A stretch of DNA of 64,000 bases from Gluconacetobacter aggeris. GTDB lineage: Bacteria; Pseudomonadota; Alphaproteobacteria; Acetobacterales; Acetobacteraceae. Where the stretch lies: NCBI RefSeq assembly GCF_014174395.1, contig NZ_JABEQD010000002.1:124001-188000 (forward strand). The letters are read 5' to 3'. Each line of letters begins with the position of its first letter. The first letter of the stretch is position 1. Below the pieces are notes generated by a model. That model was not told the DNA's origin and ran no database searches. It worked only from the letters and a program-made list of their open reading frames with translations. Positions 61,163 through 64,000 of the stretch are shown one piece after another. The position numbers and the translations under genes were made by a program.

Positions 61163-62467
61163 TTATTGCCCCCCCTTGCGCGCCTGCATCTCCCCCGTCA
61201 CCCGCTGCCAATACTCATCCGCCCGCTTCTCGAACGTCCCCGCATCACGCGCATCACTCTGATAAAGCGTCCCCTTCGGGATCGGCGAATAAACCTGCTC
61301 CACCCAACCACGCGGGTCATCATGCGGAAACCGATACCCGACATGCCCCAGCGACGCCGCGCCCTTGTAATGCGCATCGCGCAGATGCAGCGGCACGGCG
61401 GCCGGCGGATTGTTCGCCACGAACTGCATCGCCGCGGCAATCCCCCGGCACGCCGAGCCCGATTTCGGCGCCCGCGCCACATGCAGCGCCGCATGCGCCA
61501 GCACGATCTGCGCTTCGGGATACCCGATCTTCTCGACCGCCTGCATCGCCGCCACGGCAGTCTGGAGCGCGGCATTATCGGCCAGGCCCACATCCTCCGA
61601 CGCATGGATCATGATCCGCCGCGCGATATAGCGCGGGTCCTCGCCGCCATGAATCAGGCGCGCCAGCCAGTACAGCGTGGCATCGGGGTCGGACCCGCGC
61701 ATGGATTTCACGAACGCCGAAACCACATCGTAATGCGCATCGCCCGACCGGTCATGATTGACGGGCGCCGCCGCATAAGCCTCATCCACCATCGCATCGG
61801 TGATCGTGACCCGCTTCGCATCATGCCCGACCGCGAGGCTTTCCAGCGTCGTCAGCGCCCGCCGCGCATCGCCGCCCGAACGACCGGCAATCCGGCGGAC
61901 CTGCGCACCCGTCAGCGAGACCTCGATCCCCTCCCCCCGCAGATGGTCGACGCCACGCCGCACCACCTGCTCCATCTCTTCGAGCGTCAGCGGCTCCAGC
62001 TTCAGGATGGTCGAGCGCGAGACCAGCGCCGGCGTCAGCACATGATAAGGATTGCCGGTCGTGGCCCCGATAAAATCGGCCGTACCCTCCTCGCAGATGG
62101 CCAGCAGATCATCCGCCTGCGTCGCCGAAAAGCGCTGCACCTCATCGACGAAGATCAGCAGCGGCACCATCCGCGCCTCATCCGCCAGCTTGCGAATGTC
62201 CGCAACCCCGCTGCGCGTCGCGTGCAGCGGGCGAAAATTCTTGCCGAGCATGTTCCCCACCGCCCGCGCGATCGAGGTCTTGCCCACCCCCGGCGGCCCA
62301 TACAGAATCACGCTGCCCAGCGCCCCACCGGCAATCCGCCGCCGCAGGATCGAACCGCGCGCGACCGCCCCCGGCTGGCCGATCACGTCATCCAGCGTCG
62401 CCGGGCGCAACTGCGCGGCAAGCGGCATCCGCCCCAGTGCCACCCCACGGTCAAAAAGGTCGCTCAT
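61163..62467 (-). CDS. rarA: Replication-associated recombination protein A (AAA+ ATPase, MgsA)
   Basis: 434 residues related to clamp loaders and eukaryotic WRNIP1, acting at stalled forks. N-terminus PLAAQLRPATLDDVIGQ, Walker A GPPGVGKT (57-64), Walker B LLIFVDEVQRF (DEVQ rather than the more usual DEIH), sensor 1 GATTGNP and sensor 2 GGDARRALTTLE. The tetramerisation tail is RDAHYKGAASLGHVGYRFPH. It follows arfB on the same strand after 45 bp. Confidence 0.96.
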   Translation of the reverse strand: MSDLFDRGVALGRMPLAAQLRPATLDDVIGQPGAVARGSILRRRIAGGALGSVILYGPPGVGKTSIARAVGNMLGKNFRPLHATRSGVADIRKLADEARMVPLLIFVDEVQRFSATQADDLLAICEEGTADFIGATTGNPYHVLTPALVSRSTILKLEPLTLEEMEQVVRRGVDHLRGEGIEVSLTGAQVRRIAGRSGGDARRALTTLESLAVGHDAKRVTITDAMVDEAYAAAPVNHDRSGDAHYDVVSAFVKSMRGSDPDATLYWLARLIHGGEDPRYIARRIMIHASEDVGLADNAALQTAVAAMQAVEKIGYPEAQIVLAHAALHVARAPKSGSACRGIAAAMQFVANNPPAAVPLHLRDAHYKGAASLGHVGYRFPHDDPRGWVEQVYSPIPKGTLYQSDARDAGTFEKRADEYWQRVTGEMQARKGGQ

Positions 62468-62512
62468 CCCTCACCCCAGACACGGAATTCCCCGGAACGA
62501 CACAAGCTGCGC

Positions 62513-62935
62513 CTAATCATCGAACCGCCCGGAACGCCCGCGCTTGATGCCCGCCCGGTGCGCCTTGCCGTCCAGCCGGCGCTGGCGGGCCGCACGGCCG
62601 GGACGGGTGGCCACACGAAAAGCGGGGCGATGCGCCGCCTCGCGGATCAGTTCGGCCAGCCGTTCAATGGCATCCTCGCGGTTGCGTATTTGCGTGCGAA
62701 AGCGCCGGGCGGTGATGACGATCACCCCATCCCGCGTGGCACGGCTGCCCGCCACCTCCAGCAGCCGGGCGCGCACTCGCTCGGGCAACGAGGGCGAGCG
62801 CGCGGCATCGAACCGCAATTGCGCCGCCGTGGCCACCTTGTTGACGTTCTGCCCACCGGGGCCGGACGCAAGGATATAGCTGACCTCCAGCTCGGACTCG
62901 GCCAGGGACAGTCCGGGAAGGATCGGGATTGCCAT
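62513..62935 (-). CDS. arfB: Alternative ribosome-rescue factor / peptidyl-tRNA hydrolase ArfB
   Basis: 140 residues. Release-factor-like GGQ domain (ILASGPGGQNVNKVATAAQL, GGQ at 27-29) and a basic C-terminal tail rich in Arg/Lys (RPGRAARQRRLDGKAHRAGI) that enters the empty mRNA channel. There is no stop-codon-reading domain, as expected for ArfB (YaeJ). It releases peptides from non-stop ribosomes. Confidence 0.95.
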   Translation of the reverse strand: MAIPILPGLSLAESELEVSYILASGPGGQNVNKVATAAQLRFDAARSPSLPERVRARLLEVAGSRATRDGVIVITARRFRTQIRNREDAIERLAELIREAAHRPAFRVATRPGRAARQRRLDGKAHRAGIKRGRSGRFDD

Positions 62936-63009
62936 GCGCGCGGCATAGCATGTTTTGCGCCCCCGCGCGTGCTATTCCCCACCTTGGCGCAGGGCGCCAA
63001 CCTGCCCCT

Positions 63010-63729
63010 TCACCCCTTGTCGTGAGAGACAGGATGTTCCGGGTGACCAGTCATCCGACTGCTTTCAGGCTTGCCGTCCGACTGGTCCGGCAGCTCGAAC
63101 ATATCGATGATTTCGGCTTCATCCTGTCCGGAAACAAACCACTCCCGCACCAGTGGATGCGCGAGCATCCGCTCCAGATACGTCGCGGCGCCCCCCTGCA
63201 AGGAAACACCATAGGTCTGAAATCGAGAGGCCACCGGCGCGAACATGATATCGGCGGCATTGAAGCGCCCGAACAGCCAGGGCCCCTCGGGATGACTCCC
63301 CGCCGTCTTCCATATCGCCGCCACGCGCGCAATATCGTCTTCGACAGCCTGCGTCCGCACGGCCCGCCGATTGCGCCCCCTCGCATTGACCGGCATCGCC
63401 TCCCGCAGCGCATTCAGGCCCGAATGGACCTCTCCGGCATAGCTGCGTGCCCTCGGCCGCAGGAAGCGGTCGGCCGGCCAGAGGGCAGGATATTGCTCGT
63501 AAAGATATTCCACGATCGCAAGCGTGTCCCAGATCGGGAAGCCGTCGACGCGCAAAACAGGCACAAGGCCAGTCTCGCCGCCACGTTCAATGACGCACGC
63601 CCGGGCGCCCTTTACATAAAGCGACTGGATCGTCTCTTCGAAAGGCACGCCAGCCAGACGCAGCAGCATCCACGCCCGCATCGACCATGACGAATAATTC
63701 CTGTTCCCCAGGATGATCTCCAACGCCAT
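63010..63729 (-). CDS. Glutathione S-transferase family protein
   Basis: 239 residues. Thioredoxin-fold N-domain: ILGNRNYSSWSMRAWMLLRL (Ser in the active-site position), VPVLRVDGFPIWDTLAIVEY (the cis-Pro and glutathione-binding DTLAI/ESxAI motif). The all-helical C-domain ends LVREWFVSGQDEAEII, with a polar tail whose last codons lie in a family-B-like GC-rich sequence. GGAGG lies 8 bases before the ATG at 63729. It follows another GST gene by 19 bp. Confidence 0.92.
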   Translation of the reverse strand: MALEIILGNRNYSSWSMRAWMLLRLAGVPFEETIQSLYVKGARACVIERGGETGLVPVLRVDGFPIWDTLAIVEYLYEQYPALWPADRFLRPRARSYAGEVHSGLNALREAMPVNARGRNRRAVRTQAVEDDIARVAAIWKTAGSHPEGPWLFGRFNAADIMFAPVASRFQTYGVSLQGGAATYLERMLAHPLVREWFVSGQDEAEIIDMFELPDQSDGKPESSRMTGHPEHPVSHDKG

Positions 63730-63748
63730 CAATTCGTCCTCCAGAAGA

Positions 63749-64000
63749 TCAGATCCAGGGCATCGGCAGAAAGCCGGGCAGAACCTCGACACGCAGGAGC
63801 CATGCCCGCACGTTCGGATAGGGCTCCAGCGACACATGGCCTTCCGGAGCGTGGGCGACATAGCCATAGCAGGCAAGATCCGCGATCGTCGGATGGCGCG
63901 CGGCCAGGAACGTCCGGTCGCCAAGATGCGCGTCCATGAACGCCAGCAATCGCTCGGCGCGCACGCACGCATCGGCGGGCTCGCCCGAGCGTTGCCACAG
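63749..64000 (-). CDS. Glutathione S-transferase, C-terminal part (runs off the window)
   Basis: 84 codons open to the window edge. They read as the end of a GST C-terminal helical domain: ERLLAFMDAHLGDRTFLAAR, then HPTIADLACYGYVAHAPEGH (the conserved xxTIADxxxY N-capping box) and NVRAWLLRVEVLPGF. The N-terminal thioredoxin fold lies outside. Probably co-transcribed with the downstream GST gene. Confidence 0.88.
   Translation of the reverse strand: MWQRSGEPADACVRAERLLAFMDAHLGDRTFLAARHPTIADLACYGYVAHAPEGHVSLEPYPNVRAWLLRVEVLPGFLPMPWI

Overview
The window is high-G+C DNA from an acetic-acid-bacterium type alphaproteobacterium (Acetobacteraceae, closest in feel to Gluconacetobacter/Komagataeibacter). 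The genus is my inference from gene content, codon bias and GC-rich intergenic repeats; no 16S gene is present. It is mostly ordinary chromosome with short accessory stretches. One tRNA gene is present (tRNA-Arg, anticodon CCG). There is no rRNA, no CRISPR array and no intact insertion sequence.

Layout. 0-6 kb: the start of a gamma-glutamyltransferase, map, a D,D-carboxypeptidase, and clpS-clpA. 6-13 kb: DUF3465, ppk2 and a ydfG-like SDR in one overlapping minus-strand unit, then yqgE, a HAD-IIA protein, pyrD and fumC. 13-17 kb: a large Lys/Ala/Pro-rich histone-H1-like protein, a 760-bp gene-free stretch, and cobU / cobT-cobS for cobalamin nucleotide-loop assembly. 17-24 kb: several very small proteins with good ribosome binding sites, an SMR efflux protein, a CHRD protein, a PlsC-type acyltransferase with a (CG)10 tract inside its gene, a GhrA-like reductase and DNA polymerase IV. 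24-29 kb: a propeller/Y_Y_Y/GGDEF sensor and a TetR/membrane-protein divergent pair.

29-40 kb is one long minus-strand gene train: zinc-finger protein, polA, SCO1-like protein, two tandem family-5 solute-binding proteins, two Dpp/Opp permeases and two ATPases. Most junctions overlap or nearly touch. 40-46 kb: a lipoprotein hydrolase, tRNA-Arg, a TonB receptor, an AAC(6')-like acetyltransferase, an aspartate-racemase-family protein and a broken TonB receptor. 46-52 kb: an MFS transporter, then a FAD oxidoreductase plus phosphonoacetaldehyde hydrolase with a divergent LysR (a small phosphonate module), and panB. 52-57 kb: an ScfR/RamB-like regulator diverging from prpD-prpC-prpB (2-methylcitrate cycle). 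57-64 kb: a second TonB receptor bracketed by IS630-type transposase remnants, then rarA, arfB and two glutathione-S-transferase-like genes.

The most unusual signal is structural. Two families of palindromic dispersed repeats sit a few bases after stop codons. Family A is about 155-160 bp with 22-25-bp inverted ends; family B is about 60 bp. In one case a family-A fragment supplies the start codon and first codons of a solute-binding protein. Other points worth checking are the (CG)10 tract placed just before the catalytic motif of the acyltransferase, a SCO1-like protein lacking the canonical copper ligands, and a PhnW-less phosphonate module that pairs PhnX with an amine-oxidase-type flavoprotein.
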